DNA of 64,000 bases from Pedobacter sp. ok626. Lineage in GTDB: Bacteria; Bacteroidota; Bacteroidia; Sphingobacteriales; Sphingobacteriaceae. Under the pieces are notes generated by a model. It saw only the letters and a list, made by a program, of their open reading frames with translations, was not told where the DNA came from and did not search any database. The stretch spans positions 1 to 64,000 of the forward strand of contig NZ_FNEX01000016.1 in the NCBI RefSeq assembly GCF_900100435.1. Direction: 5' to 3'. Every line of letters begins with the position of its first letter. The stretch's first letter is position 1. Both the position numbers and the translations under genes were made by a program. Shown here one piece after another: positions 22,332 through 29,373 of the stretch.

Positions 22332-23564
22332 CTATTGTAGTACTGCTGCTTCCCTTTTTCTTTTCATGTGTCTTTGTAAGCCAGACCCAGCATAATGCGG
22401 ATGCTTGCGCAATTCGTTGATGTTGATCCTTAGCTGCTGGCCTTTGCGCCATAAATATCCGCCAGCAGTTAGGGTATGCCCGTTAACTGCCAAATGGATG
22501 TTCGTGTTGTCAACCTGGGTTGCTCTTGCTGCGGCAACACAATTTTTGAAAGTTTGGATCCATCGGCCATCCAGGTCATATTGCGATATCCCTGACCTAC
22601 TTTCCGTTATTTTGGGGTCGACAGTAATCTTTTTTCGAATTACCTTACTCCATATAAAGCCACCATAAGTTAAGCCTCTGCCATTAATTACATTACGGAT
22701 GCCATTTTTATGGACTCTAACCGCTTTTGCGGCTTCTACTGTGTTCACATGGGTGTTAACCAGGTTGCCTTCAAGATCGTATTGTCCGATAATGTGCTGT
22801 TGTTTTGCTAGAGGCGAATGTCCGTACCACCTTTCCTTTAATATAGGTTTTAGGTCCAGCTCAGGTTCATTCCCGCGTCGCCATAAGTATCCGCAGGCGG
22901 TGACTACTTTTCCAGTATCTCTGGCAGCAATGGAAATGTATCCCTGGGCAGTGTTCATTGCCTCGGCTGCAATTCGGGCGTTGGAATAAGTTTCGAGTAA
23001 TTGCCCGGTTAAGGAGTAGCGACTAACATTGTAAGTGCCTTTTTCTTTTTTGGTTGCCGTTATCTTGTCACGGCTCTTTTTCTTTACTTCCTCACTAAAT
23101 TCTGGGAAAAAAGATCTCCTTCTACCAGATGCCATCATTCTTGCAGCTTTATCTTTCGGGGTGCCCAAAAGCAAATTATCTGCACTTAAGTTAAGGTTGT
23201 CTCCGTCTTTAGGGAATACCAAAAGTTGCTTATTTGAGAGGTCAAATTCGTCTACGAAACAATAATAAACCAATCTGGCAACGCTTAAATAATATCGTTT
23301 TTTGTTGGCAGATAATGTGATTCCTGCATATTTTGCGGTGTCACCAGTTTGGGAATTTTGACTCTCAGAAATGATTGTCTTAATGATCATACCCGGTTTT
23401 TTTCTGGGAATGCCTTTTTTATCGAGAGTGTTTTTCTCCAATCTACGTACTCTCCCAAAGTTGGAAACCTCGTATGGCGCATCCAGTTTTGGAATTGGGG
23501 ACCATAATTCACCTGGGAGCGCTTCAGGTGAAAGGTTTTCGTGTGGATAATTCATATTTGGCAT
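22332..23564 (-). CDS. NUMOD4/NUMOD1 protein with degenerate HNH core
   Basis: The 410-residue protein begins with a NUMOD4 motif (ELWSPIPKLDAPYEVSNFGRVRRL, residues 19-42). Residues 90-135 look like an HNH homing-nuclease core, with the end DGDNLNLSADNLLLGT in place of the usual HxDGxxxNNxxxNLEW. The first catalytic His is absent (FPKDG at 117-121), so cleavage is doubtful. Three NUMOD1-type DNA-binding repeats follow (about 182-231, 260-307 and 327-375), each with a Y-L-G start, an Ala-rich helix, and a GG(Y/F)(L/I)W end. It is a free-standing gene with no intron or intein around it. It could be a decayed homing endonuclease or a DNA-binding protein derived from one. Confidence 0.85.
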   Translation of the reverse strand: MPNMNYPHENLSPEALPGELWSPIPKLDAPYEVSNFGRVRRLEKNTLDKKGIPRKKPGMIIKTIISESQNSQTGDTAKYAGITLSANKKRYYLSVARLVYYCFVDEFDLSNKQLLVFPKDGDNLNLSADNLLLGTPKDKAARMMASGRRRSFFPEFSEEVKKKSRDKITATKKEKGTYNVSRYSLTGQLLETYSNARIAAEAMNTAQGYISIAARDTGKVVTACGYLWRRGNEPELDLKPILKERWYGHSPLAKQQHIIGQYDLEGNLVNTHVNTVEAAKAVRVHKNGIRNVINGRGLTYGGFIWSKVIRKKITVDPKITESRSGISQYDLDGRWIQTFKNCVAAARATQVDNTNIHLAVNGHTLTAGGYLWRKGQQLRININELRKHPHYAGSGLQRHMKRKREAAVLQ

Positions 23565-23988
23565 ATTTTGGTGTAAATATATCAGATTAAGTATTTACGT
23601 GGTTAATTTTTTTTCGTTTTGTTTGTGATCGACTTGTTTGGTGGCTTATAAACAATTTAAATTATTTTTAGTTTATTTTTTCTTGCTTTTTTTGAAAAAT
23701 AAATTCAAAAAAGGGTGGATAGGGTATGGTATGGGCTTTTATAGGGTAAATTAATAGTTTTTGTAGTTTCTATTGTGATCTGTGTAGATTTTTGTCTTTT
23801 TAGATTTTTATTCTCCTGGTTTTGTTACAAAGTTTCTTATAATGTCTTCTTTCAGCTTTAAAAATGCTTTTTTTACGCAGAATTGGTGTTGTGACAAACA
23901 GAATTTAGATTTTTTTGTTGTTATTTGCAGAAAAACCCGGTGTTTGTTGTTGTCTTGTGAGTGGATCTGGGAATTTAAACCCTATTGT
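23565..23988. other. T-rich intergenic stretch with G-tracts
   Basis: No gene is supported here if the downstream protein starts at 23989. The region is strongly T-rich on the plus strand. Four GGG tracts at 23714, 23723, 23734 and 23745 (loops of 6, 8 and 8 bases) could form a loose G-quadruplex. An in-frame extension of the next gene to 23842 encodes an unlikely Cys/Phe/Trp-rich leader. Promoter boxes were not clear. Confidence 0.5.
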
Positions 23989-24675
23989 ATGGCCAATAAG
24001 AAAGTATTAAAAGTCGGATTGGATTCTGCGGCACCATTTCCGATGCACTCTGATTACAACGCTGGAAATTTCGAAGGATTTGAGGTTGATTTACTCCAGG
24101 CCATTACCAGTCAGCTAAATTTAGAAGTCGAATATGAAGTTTCCTTATGGTCTACCATATTGGAAAAGTTATTTAAAGGTGAGCTTGATCTTATTTGCTC
24201 TGCTGTAACAGTGACCGCTTCTCGCCAACATATTCTAGAATTTAGTAACCCTTATTTATATTTCAGACTCTGCGCAGTTGTGTCAGCAGATGATACATTG
24301 ACTGGTTTGCATCATTTTAAAAATAAAACGATAGGAGTAAGGGAAGCTACAGAAGCAGAAAAGTATGTGCGGGAACAGTTTCCTGCAAACAATATTGTAT
24401 ATGCGGTTACTAACAAGGAGCTTTATAGAAAGCTACAATCTGGGAAAATTGATCTGTTGGTTGATGATTCACCAATCGCTGGTGGCTTTTTGCAAAATAA
24501 CAAAAAGTTGAAAATAGGAATGTTTCTGCCGAAAACGGATTCATCGTACGCCATCGCCATGAAAAAAGGCGATGTAAAACTTAAAGCCCAATTTAATGAC
24601 GCCATAACCATGCTTAAAGAAAATGGCACTTATCAGAATATTTATAAGAAATGGTTTAGCGAGATACAGTTTTAA
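23989..24675 (+). CDS. SBP-bac-3-like solute-binding protein, no signal peptide
   Basis: From ATG at 23989 the product is 228 residues and starts straight in the fold: KKVLKVGLDSAAPFPMHSD. Family-3 binding-protein motifs are present: FEGFEVDLLQAITSQL, LDLICSAVTVTASRQHILEFSNPYLYF, KTIGVREATEAEKYV and LLVDDSPIAGGFL. Such proteins bind polar amino acids for ABC transporters in the periplasm. No signal peptide, lipobox or membrane anchor is seen, and no permease or ATPase gene is nearby. It may be cytosolic, or the true N-terminus is unusual. Its stop codon overlaps the stop of the convergent next gene. Confidence 0.8.
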   Translation: MANKKVLKVGLDSAAPFPMHSDYNAGNFEGFEVDLLQAITSQLNLEVEYEVSLWSTILEKLFKGELDLICSAVTVTASRQHILEFSNPYLYFRLCAVVSADDTLTGLHHFKNKTIGVREATEAEKYVREQFPANNIVYAVTNKELYRKLQSGKIDLLVDDSPIAGGFLQNNKKLKIGMFLPKTDSSYAIAMKKGDVKLKAQFNDAITMLKENGTYQNIYKKWFSEIQF

Positions 24676-25103
24676 TCCTCGTCTACTATTACGGTAATGT
24701 CTTTATCAAGTTTGATGGTGTGAAGAATTTTTGTTTTTTCACTATACACAACCACTTTGTTCTCGTCCAGATATTGCACTAGTCTGTAAGGGCTTGATAC
24801 TTGGATATATCGCCACTGTGTGTAAAACTGGTTCTGAATGTCTTTCTCGTTCGGTAAAAAAGTGATGATGACTTCAATGTCTGTAGCTTTATTGATGAAG
24901 AAACGATCACTGGTTTGTAGGGATTGCTGACCTGCATCGGTATGTTTAAGCGCTTCGAGTGCAGTAGTTCTTAATCCTGCTGCAGGCTGACTTGGGTTCT
25001 TGTTAATCAGATCTACAATGAGATTGTTTACTTCATCCTTATTTTTCAGGAGTTTCCCGTTGCCAATTTTTAATATTTTAAAGTAGATTTTTAATGGTTT
25101 CAT
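24672..25103 (-). CDS. Hypothetical protein, 143 residues
   Basis: I use ATG at 25101-25103 (MKPLKIYFKILKIG); a longer frame to 25139 adds a polar leader. The protein is soluble, mixed alpha-beta, with Lys-rich strands and an acidic end (LDKDITVIVDED). The FINKATDIEVIITFLPNEKD and YIQVSSPYRLVQYLDENKVVVYSE lines suggest a compact beta-rich half. I do not recognise a family. It converges on the solute-binding-protein gene, sharing four bases at the stops. Confidence 0.65.
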   Translation of the reverse strand: MKPLKIYFKILKIGNGKLLKNKDEVNNLIVDLINKNPSQPAAGLRTTALEALKHTDAGQQSLQTSDRFFINKATDIEVIITFLPNEKDIQNQFYTQWRYIQVSSPYRLVQYLDENKVVVYSEKTKILHTIKLDKDITVIVDED

Positions 25104-25189
25104 GTGCGATTGAATTGACAAGCAGCGCTGCTGGGCCAAATATATAAAAATCTGCTTTTAATGATTGCCCAAAATATTATCTTTAATTT

Positions 25190-25777
25190 ATGAATAAGAA
25201 TAGGTTAGAAGCTTTTAGTGATGGTGTGTTAGCCATTATTATCACGATTATGGTTTTGGAATTAAAAGTGCCTCATGGAGCGACTATTGCAGCTTTAGTT
25301 CCGCTAATACCTGTATTGATGAGTTATTTGTTGAGCTTTATTTACGTGGGTATATATTGGAACAATCATCATCATATGATGATGTTGGTAAAAAAAGTAA
25401 ATGGGAATGCTTTGTGGGCAAACTTGCATTTACTTTTCTGGCTTTCTCTATTTCCGTTTGCGACCGCATGGATGGGTGAAAATCACTATGAATCCTGGCC
25501 CGTAATTATTTACGGATGCATTGTGTTGATGGCTTCTATTGCTTATTTTATTTTGGAAAGGACATTGGTGAAATTGCATGGCCCTGATTCCGCAATTGCG
25601 AAGGCATATGGTGCTGATACTAAGGGGAAGATTTCGACAGCTATTTACATTTTGGCTATAGCGGGAGGTTTTGTGAGTTCCTGGATTGGTATCGCGGGGT
25701 ATATACTGGTAGCTGTGATTTGGTTTATCCCCGATACAAGGGTGGAAAAAACGCTTCAAAAGGAAGAGCTGGAATAA
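25190..25777 (+). CDS. TMEM175-family potassium channel
   Basis: The 195-residue membrane protein carries the FSDGVLAI filter motif at residues 9-16 (EAFSDGVLAIIITIMVLEL), which defines bacterial TMEM175 (DUF1211) channels. Six hydrophobic segments can be drawn, and a His-rich loop (YWNNHHHMMML) after the second is typical. Bacterial members form tetramers that leak potassium ions. The gene stands alone between the hypothetical gene and sucD. Confidence 0.9.
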   Translation: MNKNRLEAFSDGVLAIIITIMVLELKVPHGATIAALVPLIPVLMSYLLSFIYVGIYWNNHHHMMMLVKKVNGNALWANLHLLFWLSLFPFATAWMGENHYESWPVIIYGCIVLMASIAYFILERTLVKLHGPDSAIAKAYGADTKGKISTAIYILAIAGGFVSSWIGIAGYILVAVIWFIPDTRVEKTLQKEELE

Positions 25778-25799
25778 ATGCAATAAAATTCGGATTGCA

Positions 25800-25831
25800 T
25801 TTGACATTGCATTTCAATTAGCTTAGCTTTG
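25800..25831 (+). promoter_or_regulatory. Promoter of sucD
   Basis: TTTG (25800-25803) and TAGCTTTG (25824-25831) match the Bacteroidota -33 and -7 boxes with a 20-base spacer. A start near 25838 would leave a leader of about 13 bases before ATG at 25851. Confidence 0.75.
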
Positions 25832-25850
25832 CACAAAAAAATAAAGATAC

Positions 25851-26723
25851 ATGAGTGTTTTAGTAAATAAAGATTCAAAAGTTATTGTTCAGGGTTTTAC
25901 TGGAAATGAGGGTACTTATCATGCTTCTCAAATGATCGAGTACGGAACTAATGTTGTTGGTGGCGTTACACCGGGCAAAGGAGGACAAACTCATTTAGAT
26001 AAACCGGTATTTAATACCGTAAAGGATGCGGTTGATCAAGCCGGCGCAAATGTATCTATCATTTTTGTTCCACCTGCATTTGCAGCAGACGCTATTATGG
26101 AAGCTGCTGAAGCGGGAATTAAAGTTATTGTTTGTATTACTGAGGGTATCCCTACTAAGGATATGATTCAGGTTAAAGAATATATTTCTGACAGAGATTG
26201 CCGTTTAATCGGTCCTAACTGTCCAGGTGTAATTACAGCTGATGAAGCTAAAGTTGGTATCATGCCAGGTTTTATCTTCAAAAAAGGTACTGTAGGTGTT
26301 GTGTCTAAATCGGGTACTTTAACTTACGAAGCTGTTGATCAGGTGGTGAAAGCTGGATTAGGTATCACAACTGCAATAGGTATTGGTGGCGATCCAATCA
26401 TTGGAACAACTACTAAAGAAGCTGTTGAATTGTTGATGAACGATCCTGAAACTGAAGGTATCATCATGATTGGTGAAATTGGTGGTGGTATGGAAGCGGA
26501 AGCTGCACTTTGGATCAAAGCAAACGGTACTAAACCGGTAGTTGGTTTTATCGCTGGTCAAACTGCTCCTGCTGGACGTAGAATGGGCCATGCTGGTGCA
26601 ATTGTTGGCGGTGCTGATGATACTGCTGCTGCAAAAATGAAAATTATGGCTGAGTGTGGTATCCGCGTTGTGGAAAGCCCTGCAGAGATTGGCGCAGCAA
26701 TGGCTGAGCTATTGAAAAAATAA
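25851..26723 (+). CDS. sucD: Succinyl-CoA ligase subunit alpha
   Basis: The 290-residue alpha subunit forms succinate and ATP or GTP from succinyl-CoA in the TCA cycle. The N-terminal CoA-binding domain begins VLVNKDSKVIVQGFTGNEGTYH, and the phosphorylated histidine lies in RRMGHAGAIVGG near residue 246. The ligase motif GGDPIIGTTTKEAVELL is present, and the length is normal. The beta subunit gene is not in this window. Confidence 0.96.
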   Translation: MSVLVNKDSKVIVQGFTGNEGTYHASQMIEYGTNVVGGVTPGKGGQTHLDKPVFNTVKDAVDQAGANVSIIFVPPAFAADAIMEAAEAGIKVIVCITEGIPTKDMIQVKEYISDRDCRLIGPNCPGVITADEAKVGIMPGFIFKKGTVGVVSKSGTLTYEAVDQVVKAGLGITTAIGIGGDPIIGTTTKEAVELLMNDPETEGIIMIGEIGGGMEAEAALWIKANGTKPVVGFIAGQTAPAGRRMGHAGAIVGGADDTAAAKMKIMAECGIRVVESPAEIGAAMAELLKK

Positions 26724-26760
26724 AAATTACAATAAAGATCTTCTTGTATAAATTAAAAAG

Positions 26761-26791
26761 CTCCGGTGAATTCGTTCATCGGAGTTTTTTT
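26761..26791 (+). terminator. Terminator of sucD
   Basis: CTCCGGTGAA pairs with TTCATCGGAG (one wobble) on a TTCG tetraloop and is followed by seven Ts, 37 bp after the sucD stop. Confidence 0.9.
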
Positions 26792-26889
26792 ATTTGTGAC
26801 CAGCTGAGCTGGGATATTTAGAACTGACATTCTCATTACAACTCTGAGGACGCTTTTTCCGTACCTTGTGTTAAATGACATGCACGCAA

Positions 26890-27369
26890 ATGAAGGCTAT
26901 AATCAATAAAACATTTATGTTTGCTGGGCTGTTGATTTTAGTAAATCTAACGGCCTGTGGTCAGCAACCTAAAAAAGAGGATACTAAAAAAACTGTGAAG
27001 AATATGGAATGGAATAAATTAACTAAGGAAGAAGAAGATATAATTGTTCGTAAGGGAACCGAATATCCGGGTACTGGGAAGTTTCTGAACAATAAGGAAA
27101 AAGGAACCTATGTGTGCAGACGTTGTAATGCTCCTTTGTACCGCTCTGAATCTAAATTTGAATCACATTGTGGATGGCCAAGTTTTGATGATGAGATTGC
27201 AGGTGCGGTAGAAAGAATCGATGATGCAGATGGGATGCGTACGGAGATTGTATGTGCAAATTGCAAGGCTCATTTGGGGCACGTATTTATTGGTGAAGGT
27301 TTTACAGAGAAAAATACACGCAACTGTGTGAACTCCATTTCTATGGATTTTGTTCCTGATAAGAAATAA
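26890..27369 (+). CDS. msrB: Methionine-R-sulfoxide reductase, lipoprotein
   Basis: From ATG at 26890 the precursor is 159 residues. A signal peptide ends at the lipobox LTAC, so the protein is a lipoprotein of the envelope. The MsrB domain follows: zinc-binding CRRC and CANC pairs, HCGWPSFDD, and the catalytic cysteine in RNCVNSISMDF. It repairs oxidised methionine (R form) in exported proteins. An ATG 15 bases earlier is in frame but leaves the signal less well placed. Confidence 0.93.
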   Translation: MKAIINKTFMFAGLLILVNLTACGQQPKKEDTKKTVKNMEWNKLTKEEEDIIVRKGTEYPGTGKFLNNKEKGTYVCRRCNAPLYRSESKFESHCGWPSFDDEIAGAVERIDDADGMRTEIVCANCKAHLGHVFIGEGFTEKNTRNCVNSISMDFVPDKK

Positions 27370-27396
27370 TATTTTTAACAATGATATTATTATAGT

Positions 27397-27418
27397 GTCC
27401 GATGATAACTTGTCGGGC
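27397..27418 (+). terminator. Weak terminator after msrB
   Basis: GTCCGA pairs with TCGGGC (one wobble) with a ten-base loop; a T-rich tail follows. The stem is short, so it is only a possible terminator. Confidence 0.4.
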
Positions 27419-27478
27419 ATTTCTTGTTTTTAAGTGATTAGTTTACTTATGTTTGTCAGCTCACCAACGATAGTAAAT

Positions 27479-27910
27479 ATGAAGTATTGTTTATTGTTAT
27501 GCGGTATGCTAATTTCTTTTCTGGGTTTTTCTCAGGATATTTCAGATCAACCGGGCTTAAATACGGTTACTGATTCGCCAGCATCCTCATCCAATCACTC
27601 TTCTAAATTAATCTCAAAAACTGTTTACGCAACATACTACCACAGAAAATTTGAAGGACGTAGAACTACAAGTGGGGCAAGGTACCGTAGAAGTAAAATG
27701 ACGGCAGCCCATATGAAGTTACCCTTTGGAACCATTGTAACCGTAACAAATCCGGCAAATGGGGAATCTGTTGATGTTGAAGTGAATGATAGGGGGCCGC
27801 ATTCGAGAAAATTCAAAATAGATCTTTCTGAGGCTGCGGCCAAAGCGATTGGTATTTATGGAAAAGGCGTGGCTAAAGTCGAAATTAGCTACCTTCCGGA
27901 TACGGATTAG
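27479..27910 (+). CDS. RlpA-like double-psi beta-barrel protein
   Basis: The 143-residue product begins with a signal peptide (MKYCLLLCGMLISFLGFSQ). The RlpA domain covers most of the rest: ATYYHRKFEGRRTTSG, then MTAAHMKLPFGTIVTVTNPANG, then VEVNDRGPHSRKFKIDLSEAAAKAIG. RlpA proteins bind or cleave denuded peptidoglycan glycans at septa. The SPOR domain of E. coli RlpA is absent, as in most short Bacteroidota forms. An in-frame start at 27434 would put the signal peptide inside the chain. Confidence 0.9.
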   Translation: MKYCLLLCGMLISFLGFSQDISDQPGLNTVTDSPASSSNHSSKLISKTVYATYYHRKFEGRRTTSGARYRRSKMTAAHMKLPFGTIVTVTNPANGESVDVEVNDRGPHSRKFKIDLSEAAAKAIGIYGKGVAKVEISYLPDTD

Positions 27911-28288
27911 TTTTTTAACTTTAACTGCGTTATAGTCAGTTTCTTGAATTTATTAACACCATTCTCAGAGTTTCTCTTCTTACAAAATGAAATAAATACC
28001 AACATTTCAGGGTAATTAGTGTGTCAATTTCTCCTTTTAGTGTTGATAAAAATGCCCGCTTGTTAACAACTATTGTTCTCTTATCAGGGCGGCAGACTTT
28101 ATATTTGTTTACATAAAGTTCTTTAGTAAATCACTCAAAGATTTTTTAGTTAAAGCTATAATATTTAGTTGCTTAAGGTTGTTGGATAAATAGATGTCTT
28201 CTAAACTTTCTATGACTGGGTATGGATTGCTTGGCTGCCAGATTTACTTGCGCTTTATAATTCAATATACATTTACCTTATTAAATAG
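27911..28288. other. Leader region of nrdB without a recognised element
   Basis: This 378-bp stretch has no supported gene. It is AT-rich. TTGTTAACAA near 28059 is a small palindrome, and TGATAA/TTATCA and GCCC/GGGC pieces nearby could form a small alternate fold. I see no NrdR box and no cobalamin riboswitch signature. Promoter sequences for the nrd operon probably lie here. Confidence 0.45.
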
Positions 28289-29269
28289 ATGCTTATGCAA
28301 GAAGAAGAAGTATTATTAAAAGAAAACAAAGACAGATTTGTTCTTTTGCCGATTAAATATCCTGAAATCTGGGAAATGTATAAGAAGACCGAGGCCAGTT
28401 TTTGGACTGCTGAGGAAATTGATCTTTCGGATGACCAGAAGCACTGGGATAATCTGAATGATGGAGAAAGACATTTTATTTCACATATCCTTGCTTTCTT
28501 TTCTGCTAGCGATGGCATCGTAAATGAAAACCTTGCGGTAAACTTCATGAGCGAAGTGCAGTTACCTGAAGCACGTTGCTTTTATGGTTTCCAAATCATG
28601 ATGGAAAATATCCATGCTGAGACTTATGCTTTATTGATCGATACTTATATCAAAGATCCAGAAGAAAAAGATAGATTATTCCACGCTATTGATACTGTTC
28701 CTGCAGTTAAGAGAAAAGCAGAATGGGCTTTACGTTGGATTGAGAACGGTACTTTTGCGGAGCGTTTAGTGGCATTTGCTGCGGTAGAAGGAATTTTCTT
28801 CAGCGGTAGTTTCTGCTCTATATTCTGGTTAAAGAAACGTGGGCTAATGCCAGGGTTAACCTTTAGTAATGAATTGATCTCCAGAGATGAAGGTGCGCAT
28901 TGCGAATTTGCTTGTCTTTTGTATAAGATGCTTAAAAACAAATTAAGCGAAGAGCAAGTTCATGGCATCATTAAAGATGCTGTAGAAATTGAGAAAGAAT
29001 TTATTACCGATGCATTGCCTGTTGCTTTGATTGGAATGAATGCTAAATTAATGTCGCAATACATCGAGTTTGTTGCCGACAGATGGTTGCAGGAATTAGG
29101 CTATGCTAAAGTTTACAACGCAACTAATCCTTTTGATTTTATGGAGATGATCTCTTTGCAGGGTAAAACCAACTTCTTTGAAAAAAGGGTAGGTGATTAT
29201 CAGAAAAGTGGTGTATTGACTTCAACAGAGGATAAAGCAGCTGCATTCTCATTAGATGATGATTTTTAG
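28289..29269 (+). CDS. nrdB: Ribonucleotide reductase class Ia, beta subunit
   Basis: The 326-residue subunit holds the diiron-tyrosyl radical cofactor. Iron ligands and the radical tyrosine appear in QIMMENIHAETYALLIDTYI (E, H, Y), with further ligands in AAVEGIFFSGSFCSIFW and SRDEGAHCEFACLLY. The C-terminus ends LDDDF, as needed for docking to NrdA. A second ATG two codons in (28295) is an alternative start. nrdA follows 104 bp later; a short CTTATCG/CGATAAG hairpin (29272-29293) lies in the gap. Confidence 0.96.
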   Translation: MLMQEEEVLLKENKDRFVLLPIKYPEIWEMYKKTEASFWTAEEIDLSDDQKHWDNLNDGERHFISHILAFFSASDGIVNENLAVNFMSEVQLPEARCFYGFQIMMENIHAETYALLIDTYIKDPEEKDRLFHAIDTVPAVKRKAEWALRWIENGTFAERLVAFAAVEGIFFSGSFCSIFWLKKRGLMPGLTFSNELISRDEGAHCEFACLLYKMLKNKLSEEQVHGIIKDAVEIEKEFITDALPVALIGMNAKLMSQYIEFVADRWLQELGYAKVYNATNPFDFMEMISLQGKTNFFEKRVGDYQKSGVLTSTEDKAAAFSLDDDF

Positions 29270-29373
29270 TCCTTATCGGGGTTAGACGATAAGAAAATAA
29301 ATAATAATTATAATTCGTTGCCTATGTTGAGTTTCTGCTCTAAAACTCAATAAGCAATTAAATACTTGAAAAT

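Noticed and set aside
23842..23988. In-frame N-terminal extension of the binding protein as signal peptide
   Set aside because: The extra 49 residues are rich in Cys, Phe and Trp without the n-h-c pattern of a signal peptide.
27911..28288. Cobalamin riboswitch or NrdR box upstream of nrdB
   Set aside because: I looked for the typical cores and did not see them; the small palindromes are too weak.
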